Source: CAYQDR01 sp964416315 (GTDB lineage Bacteria > Methylomirabilota > Methylomirabilia > Rokubacteriales > DASRDR01). From it: a DNA stretch of 31,417 nucleotides. Location of the stretch: positions 1 to 31,417 of the forward strand of contig CAYQDR010000048.1 of NCBI GenBank assembly GCA_964416315.1, read 5' to 3'. The notes under the pieces were generated by a model, which was given only the letters and a program-made list of their open reading frames with translations, did not search any database and was not told where the DNA came from. Below are positions 1 to 7,132 of the stretch, in pieces (position 1 is the stretch's first letter; every line of letters starts with the position of its first letter). A program made the position numbers and the translations under genes.

Positions 1-30
1 CCCTATCCCTTCCCCTACCCATGGGGGTCC
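1..30 (-). repeat. Degenerate G-rich repeat, possible third copy
   Basis: On the minus strand this edge reads GGGTAGGGGAAGGGATAGGG, preceded by a C-run. It resembles the G-rich arm of the element at 13134-13173 (GGGTGGGGAGGGGG, then ATAGGGGGG). The likeness is by eye and could be simple low complexity. It lies just beyond the point where the flavoprotein gene loses family similarity. Confidence 0.3.
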
Positions 31-718
31 TCGGAGTCAACCGGATAAGCAGTACGAACATATTGTTACCCGGATAGTCCGGGAACTCGAGAGTGCGCTC
101 GTCGAGGACCCGGACGAAGCCGGTTCGGCCGCCGCGGTGCGACGCGTCGGCGCCGCCCCCGGCGTGCCAGGTGACGATGAAGAAGGTGTCGGCGCCTGCG
201 ATCCAGGCGCGCTGGCTCTCGTCGAGCGCGGCTGATCGGCGGACCGACCCCGGCTCTCCGGCTCCCCGCGCCGACGCGTCGAGGATCCGCCGCTTCTGGA
301 TGTACCTGGGACAGTTGCCGTAGACTTCGTCCACGAGCAGGAAGAGCCCGTGATCCGAGAAGAGCCCCCGGCCGTTGAACCGCAGTCGCTGGCGGGTGCG
401 AGGATCGATCACGAGCAGGCCAAGCTCGGGCCGTGCGCGGAGGTTCGCGCGCAGCGGATCCTCGGGGGGCGGCTCGGTCGAGAGGCGCAGCAGCTGAGCA
501 TCCGCCGCCTGGATGAATCCGGGGGGCCCGGTCAAGAGCGAGCCCCACGGCCGGAGGGTCTCGTCCAGGCTAGCCGCCACCGCCAGGCGCTGGTGCGAGA
601 GCAGCTGTCGGGCCGCCTGCGGGAGCTGCGATCCGACGATCCGACCTACCCGCTCCGCAACCTCACGCAGGTCCAGCCGGGTCTGGACCTCGATCTCACC
701 AGCATGAAAGGGACTCAC
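1..718 (-). CDS. PNPOx-family flavin-binding protein, 3' end cut off
   Basis: Reads leftward from a GTG (MSPFHAGEIEVQTRL) and stays open to the window edge. The segments LTGPPGF, NCPRYIQKR, ADTFFI, GADASHRGG and FPDYPGNNMF are characteristic of the pyridoxamine 5'-phosphate oxidase-like split-barrel family, which binds FMN or related cofactors; the substrate is unknown. No ATG lies near the N-terminus, so the GTG at 718 was chosen because it matches the family's usual beginning. The match is good for about 221 residues, up to the phenylalanine codon at 56-58. Family members normally continue with an NTLGNL-like segment, but here the frame reads VLLIRLTPRTP into a G-rich repeat. The last 55 bases therefore look like foreign sequence or a misassembly, and the gene is probably broken. 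Family call confident; intactness doubtful. Confidence 0.75.
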   Translation of the reverse strand, partial: MSPFHAGEIEVQTRLDLREVAERVGRIVGSQLPQAARQLLSHQRLAVAASLDETLRPWGSLLTGPPGFIQAADAQLLRLSTEPPPEDPLRANLRARPELGLLVIDPRTRQRLRFNGRGLFSDHGLFLLVDEVYGNCPRYIQKRRILDASARGAGEPGSVRRSAALDESQRAWIAGADTFFIVTWHAGGGADASHRGGRTGFVRVLDERTLEFPDYPGNNMFVLLIRLTPRTPMGRGRDR

Positions 719-944
719 GCCCTTGGGATGCCGGAGCCCGTCCCGGTGTGACCGACGAGGGCTGCGGGAAAGGGCCTCAGGCCAGCTCGACGACCGGACG
801 GCCCACGTGCGGCTCTACGGTGCCTCGAGCGAGTGCGCGCCGGCAGGGATCCGCTGGGAGTCGCGATGCGTGACCTTTCTGGGGGCGCGGCTCGGATCCT
901 CCGGGCAGGAATCCGGTCGTCTGAGCTCAGCCGAGCCATGGACG

Positions 945-1560
945 TCATCGTCGATCATCGTGGTCTGGGATCCGTACCAAGTGGTCTGGGATCCGTACCA
1001 ATTGAGCCGTCACGTCTCGACGCTCCGCCGGCGTAATACCACCCTGCAGGACGACCAGATGGCGAACGAACGGCCGCAAGCGAGTCGCCAGGACCTCCAA
1101 GTGTTCCTTGCGCTCCGTGAGGAGGATGGGTGTCCGCCCCTCCCCGAAGGCGTGGACCACGTCGTCGACGATGAGCCGGCTCCGCGCCTCATCGGCAGCC
1201 AGCGCCGCATAGAGCGTCTGGATGCCGAGGCCAGGGACGAGGCGCCCCGTGATGACGGTGGTCTCGCGCACGATCAGTCGGTACTCGAACGGCCGGCGAG
1301 CGGCTTGAGTCCGGGGATCCACGGCGAACCGGACCGGACCGAGCGGCATCTCGAGGATCGGGTGGAGACCATCGCGCCGGCGCGGCGTTGCCGTCAACCC
1401 CGTGACGAAGCGCGCCTTCACCTCGGACAGGACGCGCTCGAACGACGCGCCGGGACGTGGTGACACTCGTCGACGATCACGTGGCCATAGCCCGCAACAA
1501 GCTCGGGCCCTTACGTCAGAGGGCGGAGCGCCAGTGGACGTCCGTGACCGATGTCTGCGC
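945..1560 (-). pseudogene. Remnant of a TOTE-type SF2 helicase
   Basis: Reading leftward, a helicase core can be pieced together across frames. A degraded SAL-stop-RKG segment is followed by GYGHVIVDECHHVPA (motif II, DECH; bases about 1505-1460). One base then appears missing, because the sequence continues in another frame as SFERVL..FVTGLTATPRRRDG (motif III), LGPVRFAVDPRTQAARRPFEYRLIVRET and VLQGGITPAERRDVTAQL. The TATPRRRDG..LGPVRFAVD pattern is the one I associate with helicases of TOTE conflict systems, where a helicase accompanies an archaeo-eukaryotic primase-like protein. The Walker A region, motifs V and VI and any primase are absent. The end falls in a 21-base tandem duplication. 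With a frameshift, an internal stop and losses at both ends, this is a relic. The TOTE assignment is from memory of family sequences. Confidence 0.6.
960..1001. repeat. Exact 21-base tandem duplication
   Basis: Two identical adjacent 21-base units lie at 960-980 and 981-1001, each starting GTGGTCTGGGAT and ending CCGTACCAA. In the frame of the helicase relic they encode the heptad LVRIPDH twice. Being a multiple of three, the duplication keeps the frame. It lies exactly where the helicase similarity ends. Confidence 0.9.
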
Positions 1561-1881
1561 GGGCTGAGCAGCCCGGTGTGGTTTGGGGGCGGCGTGAAGG
1601 CCTCAACCTGTTGCAGTGGCCGATGGCCAGCAGCCCCGCCCGCGTCCACCCGTCTCAGCTTTATGGTGCTGGTGGCACCCACGGTGGCACTCCTCGCCTA
1701 CCGGTCCGGAGACGGCCTGCGCGAAGGAAATGATGCGATCTCGCAAGGAGTTGTGGGTCCATTACCATCACGCGGTGCAGCCACGTGATTCCAGATTTTC
1801 GTTGGGCGACTCGGCGGCGGATCGGCGCTTGCGTCGGAACGCGTGTCCTGATAGCGTTGCGTGGCGGGCATTTGCGGGAAC
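1561..1881. other. Intergenic stretch, nothing recognised
   Basis: These 321 bases between the helicase relic and the tRNA hold no reading frame resembling a protein I know, on either strand. The decamer CCAGATTTTC at 1791-1800 recurs at 1911-1920 in the tRNA anticodon arm. That is too short to call an attachment site. It may be further decayed sequence of the same lost locus. Confidence 0.5.
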
Positions 1882-1959
1882 GTCCCCGTCGTCTAGCCCG
1901 GTCCAGGACCCCAGATTTTCAATCTGGAAACACGGGTTCGAATCCCGTCGGGGACACCA
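1882..1959 (+). tRNA. tRNA-Glu (anticodon UUC)
   Basis: Complete cloverleaf. Acceptor stem GTCCCCG pairs with CGGGGAC. The anticodon arm is CCAGA-TTTTCAA-TCTGG, so the anticodon is TTC, reading GAA and GAG. The T arm contains GGTTCGAATCC, and CCA is encoded after the discriminator A. The layout matches bacterial tRNA-Glu, including the GTCTAG..CCAGGAC D arm. No duplicate of its 3' end was found elsewhere in the window, so there is no sign of an island integrated at this gene. Confidence 0.96.
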
Positions 1960-2089
1960 GGCAAATCAAGGAGTTGCAGAAGGATCCGATCCTGTGGCCG
2001 CCCCGCCGATGCTCCACGTTCGCAGGCCGCAGCCCGGCGAGCTCGTGAGGGGAACCCGTTCGAGTCATCTGGCGCGGGCCCGAGGTTGC

Positions 2090-3238
2090 TCATTCGATGA
2101 GGCGTCGGACGGCTGCCGCGTCGACGCGCCGTCGGAATCGCACGACGAGCGCCCCGTCGGGGAGGTCCTCCTCGGCGCAGGCGCGCTCCTGGTCGAGACA
2201 CAGGATGAGGTTCCCGACGCCGGCTGCGCGGTAGAGGGCAAGCTTCCGGGCCAGGTACTCGGGTGTCCAGAAGCCCACGATCTCGAGCAGCCAACGGCGT
2301 GACGGGTCGTGGCGATGCTGAAGGGCGAAGTCGGGGAAGACCAGCGCCGACCCGGCGGCGACCGGCTCGGGCTCGCGGAGTGCGTCCCAATCCGGGGCGA
2401 ACCGCCGGAAGTCGCGGGCGAAACGCTCCTCGAGCTGGCTGTCGTACCGCCGCGGCTCGTTAGCCGGGAAGAGCGGGTCGCCGGTTCTCAGCTCCAAGTC
2501 GAGCCGCCGTCCCTCCAGGAGACATGCTGCACGAAGCCGAAAGCGTCGGCACCAGGCGAGCAGCGGCACGAGGTCCCCGAGGGCGCGACCGTAGAGTAGG
2601 GTGTGGCGGAACAGCGCAAGCGGGCCCGAGACCTCGAGGACGGTATCGCGGCCTGACGGTGCTCCAGCAATCACGCAGATGAGGCCGCGCAGTTTCGCGT
2701 GGCGAACGAGCGCCCTGGCATTCCCCTCTGCCTCGATCATGACCGCAGTGGCTCGAAACAGCAGCGCCTGAGTCAACGCAAGGTTAGCGCGGAGGGCCAG
2801 TTCGCCAGGCGACGGAGGAATCTCGAGGCCAGCCACAAGCCGCTCTCCGGGCAGGTCAGCGAACAGCGACCTGCTCAGCTGCTCGCCGGTCACGCCAAGC
2901 GAGGCCGCGACGCGCGTGAGCACCACCGCGGCGCCGTCACGTGTCCGGGCTGCCTCCGTGAACACCAGGCGACGCGCTTGCCGGGGCGACACCACGGCGT
3001 TCCGCTCGCCGTGTGCCTGCCTCGCCAGGACCTGGATGGCGAGTCTCTTCTTTCCGGCCGGCCCGTCGCGAGGCAGAGGTTCTCGAAGGCGCGCGTCGAG
3101 CTCCCGCCTGGGTCGTCCGACGAAGTGCTCGTACTCGTCGAGGAGGCTCCGCAGCCAGGGGTGGTCGTGCTCCGCCAGAAAGCGCGGCACGACCGCGTTG
3201 CCCACGACGCTATAACTGAGGGGAACTTCTGAGGACAA
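2090..3238 (-). CDS. DUF790 / Bax1-type nuclease, XPB partner
   Basis: About 382 residues from a TTG start (MSSEVPLSYSVVGNAVVPRFL), chosen because DUF790 proteins start just before such a segment. An in-frame ATG at 3355 would add 39 residues lying inside the helicase gene. The C-terminal part has RRYDSQLEERFARDF, then FPDFALQ and LLEIVGFWTPEYL. This gives a PD...E-x-V arrangement typical of DUF790 and consistent with a PD-(D/E)XK-like nuclease. In archaea, Bax1 binds the XPB helicase and cuts DNA near unwound or damaged sites. Here the gene overlaps the upstream XPB-like gene by 29 bases in another frame, so the two are almost certainly co-translated. The inferred role is DNA repair, or possibly defence against foreign DNA. 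Confidence 0.85.
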   Translation of the reverse strand: MSSEVPLSYSVVGNAVVPRFLAEHDHPWLRSLLDEYEHFVGRPRRELDARLREPLPRDGPAGKKRLAIQVLARQAHGERNAVVSPRQARRLVFTEAARTRDGAAVVLTRVAASLGVTGEQLSRSLFADLPGERLVAGLEIPPSPGELALRANLALTQALLFRATAVMIEAEGNARALVRHAKLRGLICVIAGAPSGRDTVLEVSGPLALFRHTLLYGRALGDLVPLLAWCRRFRLRAACLLEGRRLDLELRTGDPLFPANEPRRYDSQLEERFARDFRRFAPDWDALREPEPVAAGSALVFPDFALQHRHDPSRRWLLEIVGFWTPEYLARKLALYRAAGVGNLILCLDQERACAEEDLPDGALVVRFRRRVDAAAVRRLIE

Positions 3239-4601
3239 GTCCGTCTCGCCTCTGCCGCGCCTGTCGGACCTCCATGGTCTGCCGCGTGACGAGCTCGTAA
3301 ACCAAGGCGCGCTTTCCCGGAGCGGGGCGCAACAACCGGCCGATACGCTGGACATGCTCGCGCTCGCCTAAGGCGCCGCCGACGACGACTGCGACGTCTG
3401 CGTCTGGGACGTCGAGCCCTTCGTTGAGGACGCGTGCCGAGACGAGTGCCCGAAATTCACCCCGGCGGAAGCGCTCGAGGGCCTCGTCGCGCTCCGGACG
3501 GCGGATGTCACACGTGAACGGCATGATGAGGTGCTCACGTGCGATCGCGTACGTCGTCTCATTGTCGGCCGTGAAGACGAGGACGCGGGCGTCCCGGTGA
3601 CGCTCCAGCAGTCTTCGCAGCGCGCTGCGCTTCGCCTCGGTGAAGGCGACGAGGCGGCGGGCCTCGCGCCAGGCAGCCAGTGCGCGTCGCCCTTCGGCGG
3701 TCCGGGCGGCATGTCGCACGAAGTCGGCCCATGTCGCCTCTGGCAGCTGACCGCGGAACGCTGCGTATGCGCCGGCGAACACCGCACGAAGCCTCGTGTA
3801 CCGGACTCGCTCGGCTTCGGTCAGGTCGAGATTGATGCTGATCAGGTCGAAACTTGCCAGGAACCGCCCGGCCAGGTCCCCGATCGTCAACTGATACACC
3901 GTCGGTCCAACCAGTTCGGCGAGGCGGGTCTCGTGCGCCGCGCCGCGGGGCGGTGTGGCGGTGAGACCGAGTCGGGCCTCTGCGAGCGACATCTCGAGCG
4001 CCTCGTCGCGAAGCCCGCAACCGAAGTGATGGACCTCGTCGACTACCAGCAGGTCGAAGTGGCGGCCCAGGCGGTGCATGTGCCGGTAGGCACTCTCATA
4101 CGTGGCGACCGTCACGGGGGCGAGATGGCGGCTTCCGTCCCCGTAGCATCCGACGGGATGCGGGTAAACGGCCGCGACCTCACGGCGCCACTGCTCGAGG
4201 AGGACGCGCGTCGGCACCAGACAGAGCGCCGGAAGGCGCGTCTTGGCCATGGCGGCCAGGGCGATTCGGGTCTTGCCGCTGCCGGTCGGGAGGGCGACCA
4301 CGCCGCGCCGCTTCGCCAATTCCCAGGCCCAGAGTGCTGCGGCTTGATAGGGTCGCAGACCGACGTCCGCCCACCCGTCGGTTCCCGGGCCGCCCATCCG
4401 GGCGGTATCCACGAATCGAGCCTTGGCTTGGAGCAGCCAGGTACCGAGAGCCGGGTACGCGGACGCCGGGGCCCGGAAGGCCTGCACGCGGGGATCCCAC
4501 ACCACGCCAGGAGCCCCAGTGAGATCGAGCCCCGCGGGCGGGTCAGCGATCAGGATTGTTCCTCGGTCGAAATGCAAGCGCACGACCGGGAGACGAAGCA
4601 A
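3210..4601 (-). CDS. XPB/Rad25-like SF2 DNA helicase
   Basis: 463 residues. The N-terminal part (HFDRGTILIAD ... VVWDPRVQAFRAP) matches the damage-recognition-like region of archaeal XPB. It is followed by LRPYQ, Walker A LPTGSGKT (104-111), DEVH (188-191) and TATP (214-217). After a central insert come RPERDEALERFRRGEFRAL, ARVLNEGLDVPDAD and QRIGRLLRP (motif VI). XPB translocates along DNA to open it during repair. Pairing with DUF790 indicates an XPB-Bax1 unwinding-and-cutting machine. The open frame starts at a TTG at 4601; a GTG at 4583 (MRLHFDRG) fits the family equally well, and neither has a clear ribosome site. No promoter is obvious. It is transcribed away from the plus-strand toxin relic. 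Confidence 0.88.
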   Translation of the reverse strand: MLRLPVVRLHFDRGTILIADPPAGLDLTGAPGVVWDPRVQAFRAPASAYPALGTWLLQAKARFVDTARMGGPGTDGWADVGLRPYQAAALWAWELAKRRGVVALPTGSGKTRIALAAMAKTRLPALCLVPTRVLLEQWRREVAAVYPHPVGCYGDGSRHLAPVTVATYESAYRHMHRLGRHFDLLVVDEVHHFGCGLRDEALEMSLAEARLGLTATPPRGAAHETRLAELVGPTVYQLTIGDLAGRFLASFDLISINLDLTEAERVRYTRLRAVFAGAYAAFRGQLPEATWADFVRHAARTAEGRRALAAWREARRLVAFTEAKRSALRRLLERHRDARVLVFTADNETTYAIAREHLIMPFTCDIRRPERDEALERFRRGEFRALVSARVLNEGLDVPDADVAVVVGGALGEREHVQRIGRLLRPAPGKRALVYELVTRQTMEVRQARQRRDGLVLRSSPQL

Positions 4602-4851
4602 CGCTCGTGCCGGTGGCGATCGGCCCGGATGCGCAGTCTCGGGTGTTTTGGCGAGCGGTCCGGAGTGATCCCCCAGGGAACAGTCCGTATCCGTCCGGTG
4701 ACAGTGCGAGGAGACCTGGCGTGGTCATGATCGGGCCACCCCGCTGGCTGCCTGTGCAGCCCGTGTTGATGCTGAGGGTGCGGGCGTGTCCCCGGAGCGA
4801 CGACGGACACGGGTCGAGTGGAGCCCAGGCCGGTACTCTTGGTACACTGGG

Positions 4852-5080
4852 GCCGCCGGAAGAGGAGCGCATCACGCTCGACACCGACTTCGCCGACATG
4901 CGGACGTATCCGCCGGGTGACTATCCCGGCCTGATCGTGCTGCGAATGACGAAGCAGGACAAACCGCATGTGCTGGCTGCCGTCACGCGCGTTCTTCCTC
5001 TCCTCGGCAACGAGCCACTCGTCCGGAGACTCTGGCTGGTGGGGGAGGACGCTGTCAGGATCCGGGGAGCGGAGGCGTGA
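4852..5080 (+). pseudogene. 5'-truncated DUF5615 PIN-like toxin relic
   Basis: The plus-strand frame ending at 5080 reads EEERITLDTDFADM, then YPPGDYPGLIVLRM, KPHVLAAVTRVLPLL and LWLVGEDAVRIRG. This is the C-terminal two thirds of a DUF5615 (Mut7-C-like PIN) protein, including the conserved TLDxDF segment. The expected N-terminus (a LVDENLP-like start with its catalytic aspartates, about 45 residues) is missing. Upstream sequence in the same frame (4556-4850) has no family character. No antitoxin such as DUF433 lies in front. It is probably a dead toxin gene broken at about 4850. A complete relative of the same family lies at 24960-25337. Confidence 0.7.
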
Positions 5081-5164
5081 GGCAGCGCCGATCTGGCCGC
5101 GGTGCCCCTTGCCCATCGGAACCAACCAGGGTGCGGCGCCCAGCCCCTTGGCGAGACGGCATGT

Positions 5165-5193
5165 TTGACAAAGTAACCACCGGTGACTACAAT
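5165..5193 (+). promoter_or_regulatory. Sigma70-type promoter of the Phd/PIN pair
   Basis: A perfect -35 box TTGACA (5165-5170) and a -10 box TACAAT (5188-5193) are separated by exactly 17 bases. Transcription would start near 5200-5201, on the GTG at 5201, so the mRNA is predicted to be leaderless or nearly so. The GTG at 5183 would lie upstream of the transcript start and so is unlikely to be the initiation codon. Confidence 0.75.
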
Positions 5194-5200
5194 TGCCTCC

Positions 5201-5506
5201 GTGGCCAAGGCCGTCGGGGTCAGGCAGCTCAAGGCGCGGCTGTCCGAGTACCTCCGCCTGGTGCGGGCCGGGGAGACGGTGCTCGTGACCGACCGCGACG
5301 AGGTGATCGCCGAGTTGCGGCCTGCACGGCGTCAGGGGCGCCCGCTCGATGCGCTCGAGGAGATCCTCGACACCCTGGCGGACGCCGGTGAGGTCACGCG
5401 GGCGAGCCTCCCCAAGGGTGGCTGGACCTGGAAGGTCCCCGGGCTCGGGCTCGCGCCGGGCACGGCGCGCGTGCTGATCGACGAGTTGAGGGCCGAGCGG
5501 GGGTGA
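5201..5506 (+). CDS. Phd/YefM-family antitoxin
   Basis: Short protein MAKAVGVRQLKARLSEYLRL followed by VRAGETVLVTDRDEVIAEL, the standard N-terminal DNA-binding fold of Phd/YefM antitoxins. The C-terminal tail (from about residue 50) would wrap and inhibit the toxin. The GTG at 5201 is preferred over that at 5183 because it falls on the predicted transcription start, and because family members begin only 3-5 residues before the VGVRxLKARL segment. The stop overlaps the toxin start by 4 bases, so toxin translation is coupled. Phd-type antitoxins usually repress their own promoter together with the toxin, which is likely here. Confidence 0.9.
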   Translation: MAKAVGVRQLKARLSEYLRLVRAGETVLVTDRDEVIAELRPARRQGRPLDALEEILDTLADAGEVTRASLPKGGWTWKVPGLGLAPGTARVLIDELRAERG

Positions 5507-5922
5507 GCGCGGCGGCCGGCAGCCTGTACCTCGATACCTCCGCCGTCCTTCGGGCCGTGCTCGAGAGCGGCACGACCCCGGAGGTCGAAGCCCGCGTCCG
5601 GGACGCCCCCGTGCTGATCACCTCGCGCCTGGCCCTGGTGGAATCGGCACGCGCCCTCCACCGGTTGCGGCTCGGGGGGCGCGTCCCTGAGGCGCGGCTC
5701 GCGGATGCCGAGCAGGCCCTAGCGGCGGTGTGGGCGCGCTGTGAGCTGTGGGAGCTGACGCCGGCCGTCTGCGAGACGGCCCGCCACGTTGCTCCCGGCA
5801 TACCGCTGCGGGCCCTCGACGCCCTCCACCTCGCGACGTACCTGCTGGCACGACGTCGCATCCAGGCGCTCGACCTCCTCACGGTTGACGACCGTCTCCG
5901 AGCTGCAGCCCAGGGCGCGTAA
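5503..5922 (+). CDS. PIN-domain toxin (VapC-like ribonuclease)
   Basis: 139 residues. The PIN acidic residues are visible: D11 in LYLDTSAV, E47 in LALVESARAL, D106 in LRALDALHLAT, and D129/D130 in LLTVDDRL. These would coordinate Mg2+ for RNA cleavage, with tRNA or rRNA being the usual VapC targets. It starts at a GTG overlapping the antitoxin stop (GTGA). Length and motif spacing are normal, so the pair looks functional. It is a Phd-PIN hybrid module, a common toxin-antitoxin arrangement. The actual RNA target cannot be read from sequence. Confidence 0.9.
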   Translation: MSAAAGSLYLDTSAVLRAVLESGTTPEVEARVRDAPVLITSRLALVESARALHRLRLGGRVPEARLADAEQALAAVWARCELWELTPAVCETARHVAPGIPLRALDALHLATYLLARRRIQALDLLTVDDRLRAAAQGA

Positions 5923-5970
5923 CCGCACAGGTCACTCTTCTGGTGGAGCGAGGCGGGGGCTTTGGGGGCA

Positions 5971-5999
5971 TTGAGAAGTGGGTATGGACTTGGTACCCT
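5971..5999 (+). promoter_or_regulatory. Possible promoter of the tct-hyu operon
   Basis: TTGAGA (5971-5976) and TACCCT (5994-5999) are separated by 17 bases in the 222-base gap before tctC. The -10 box is poor (3 of 6), so this is tentative. The operon must start somewhere in 5923-6134, since the PIN gene ends at 5922. No operator palindrome or riboswitch was recognised there. Confidence 0.25.
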
Positions 6000-6144
6000 C
6001 GCGGCATGTCGCGCAGCGTTGCGGGCCCCACCCGGGGCAGTCCGCAGTCCCCTCGCGATCTCCGATCACCGAGACACAGCGAGCAGATTGGCTGTCGTTG
6101 ATCCTCGAAAAGGACGCGCGCATTTGACCGCGGAAAGGAGTGCC

Positions 6145-7122
6145 ATGCTTCCAGTCCATCCGCTCACCACGATCCTCGTCGTCGCCCTCGCGTGCGCGCT
6201 GGCCGCGCCGGCCGGCGCCGCCGACCCGTTCCCCACCAAGCCGATCGAGCTGATCGTGCCGACCCCGCCCGGCGGCGGCACCGACATCACCGCGCGGCTC
6301 CTGGCCGAGGTGGCCGAGCCCTTCCTCGGGCAGAAGGTCGTGGTGGTCAACAAACCGGGCGGCAGTGGCAGTGTGGGGATCTCCCTGCTCACGCGCGCCC
6401 GGCCCGACGGCTACACGCTGGCCTTCGTCTGGAACGCGCCGCTCACCATCGTGCCGCACACGCTGGACGTCGGCTACACCCTGGACGCCCTGACCCCCAT
6501 CTCCCAGAGCACGGGCGGCACGCCGCTCATCTTCTGCGCGAAGCCGGACTTCCCGGCCAAGGACGGCAAGGAGTTCCTGGAGCACCTCCGCCAGAACCCC
6601 GACCGCTACACCTACGGGAACGACGGCGTGGGCGCCACCGTCCAGCTCGCTGGCGAGCGCGTCTTTCGGGCCGTCGGGGCCAAGGTGCGGCCCGTGCCCT
6701 TCGGCGGCGCCGGCGAGACGCTCAAGGCGTTCCTGGGCGGCCACGTGGACATCTACGGCGGCTCGATCCCGCCGGTGGTTGGCCACGTCAAGGACGGCAA
6801 GATGAAGTGCCTGCTGGCGACCGCCGTCGAGCGCAACCCGGCCCTGCCCGGGACGACGAGCCTGGGGGAGCTGGGCCTGGGGGCGAAGGCCTCCGACCTC
6901 TGGCGGGGCGTCATCGGCCCGAAGGGGCTCCCGGCCGACCGCGTGGCGTTCCTCGAGAAGGCGTTCCGGCAGGCGGCGCAGACGCCGAAGTTCCGCGAGG
7001 CGCTGGTGGCCCGAGGCGAGCAGGGGATCGGCAGCACGGCGGGGGAGTTCCGGACGCTCATCGCCACCGAGTTCGCGGAGCACGACGAGATCATCCAAGG
7101 CCTCGGGCTCAAGAAGAAGTGA
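6145..7122 (+). CDS. tctC: TctC-type periplasmic solute-binding protein
   Basis: 325 residues with a signal peptide (MLPVHPLTTILVVALACALA, likely cleaved around AGA/ADP). The mature part begins FPTKPIELIVPTPPGGGTDI, then NKPGGSGSVG, YTYGNDGVGATVQLAGE and VPFGGAGETLKAFLGGHVD. These are hallmarks of Bug/TctC extracytoplasmic receptors. Such proteins bind small carboxylates in the periplasm and deliver them to the TctAB membrane pair, encoded downstream at 8485-10540. The ATG at 6145 follows an AAAGGAG site (6134-6140). It is the first gene of the operon. The real ligand cannot be deduced. The neighbouring lyases and hydantoinase suggest an organic acid or cyclic amide derivative. Confidence 0.92.
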   Translation: MLPVHPLTTILVVALACALAAPAGAADPFPTKPIELIVPTPPGGGTDITARLLAEVAEPFLGQKVVVVNKPGGSGSVGISLLTRARPDGYTLAFVWNAPLTIVPHTLDVGYTLDALTPISQSTGGTPLIFCAKPDFPAKDGKEFLEHLRQNPDRYTYGNDGVGATVQLAGERVFRAVGAKVRPVPFGGAGETLKAFLGGHVDIYGGSIPPVVGHVKDGKMKCLLATAVERNPALPGTTSLGELGLGAKASDLWRGVIGPKGLPADRVAFLEKAFRQAAQTPKFREALVARGEQGIGSTAGEFRTLIATEFAEHDEIIQGLGLKKK

Positions 7123-7132
7123 GGCGCCGCCC

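Noticed and set aside
719..944. Short gene on either strand between the flavoprotein and the helicase relic
   Set aside because: Frames of 60-77 codons exist but none shows a recognisable family, ribosome site or sensible composition.
960..1001. CRISPR-like repeat
   Set aside because: Just two directly adjoining 21-base units with no spacers and no cas genes. It is a tandem duplication.
1791..1959. Attachment-site pair for an island at tRNA-Glu
   Set aside because: Only the 10-base CCAGATTTTC is shared, and it lies in the anticodon arm, not the 3' end. No integrase gene and no second copy of the tRNA 3' end were found.
1893..2390. Minus-strand reading frame of 165 codons across the tRNA
   Set aside because: Its end (GIRTRVSRLK...) is the antisense translation of the tRNA-Glu gene, a well-known false protein. 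The rest has no family character and overlaps the DUF790 gene in another frame.
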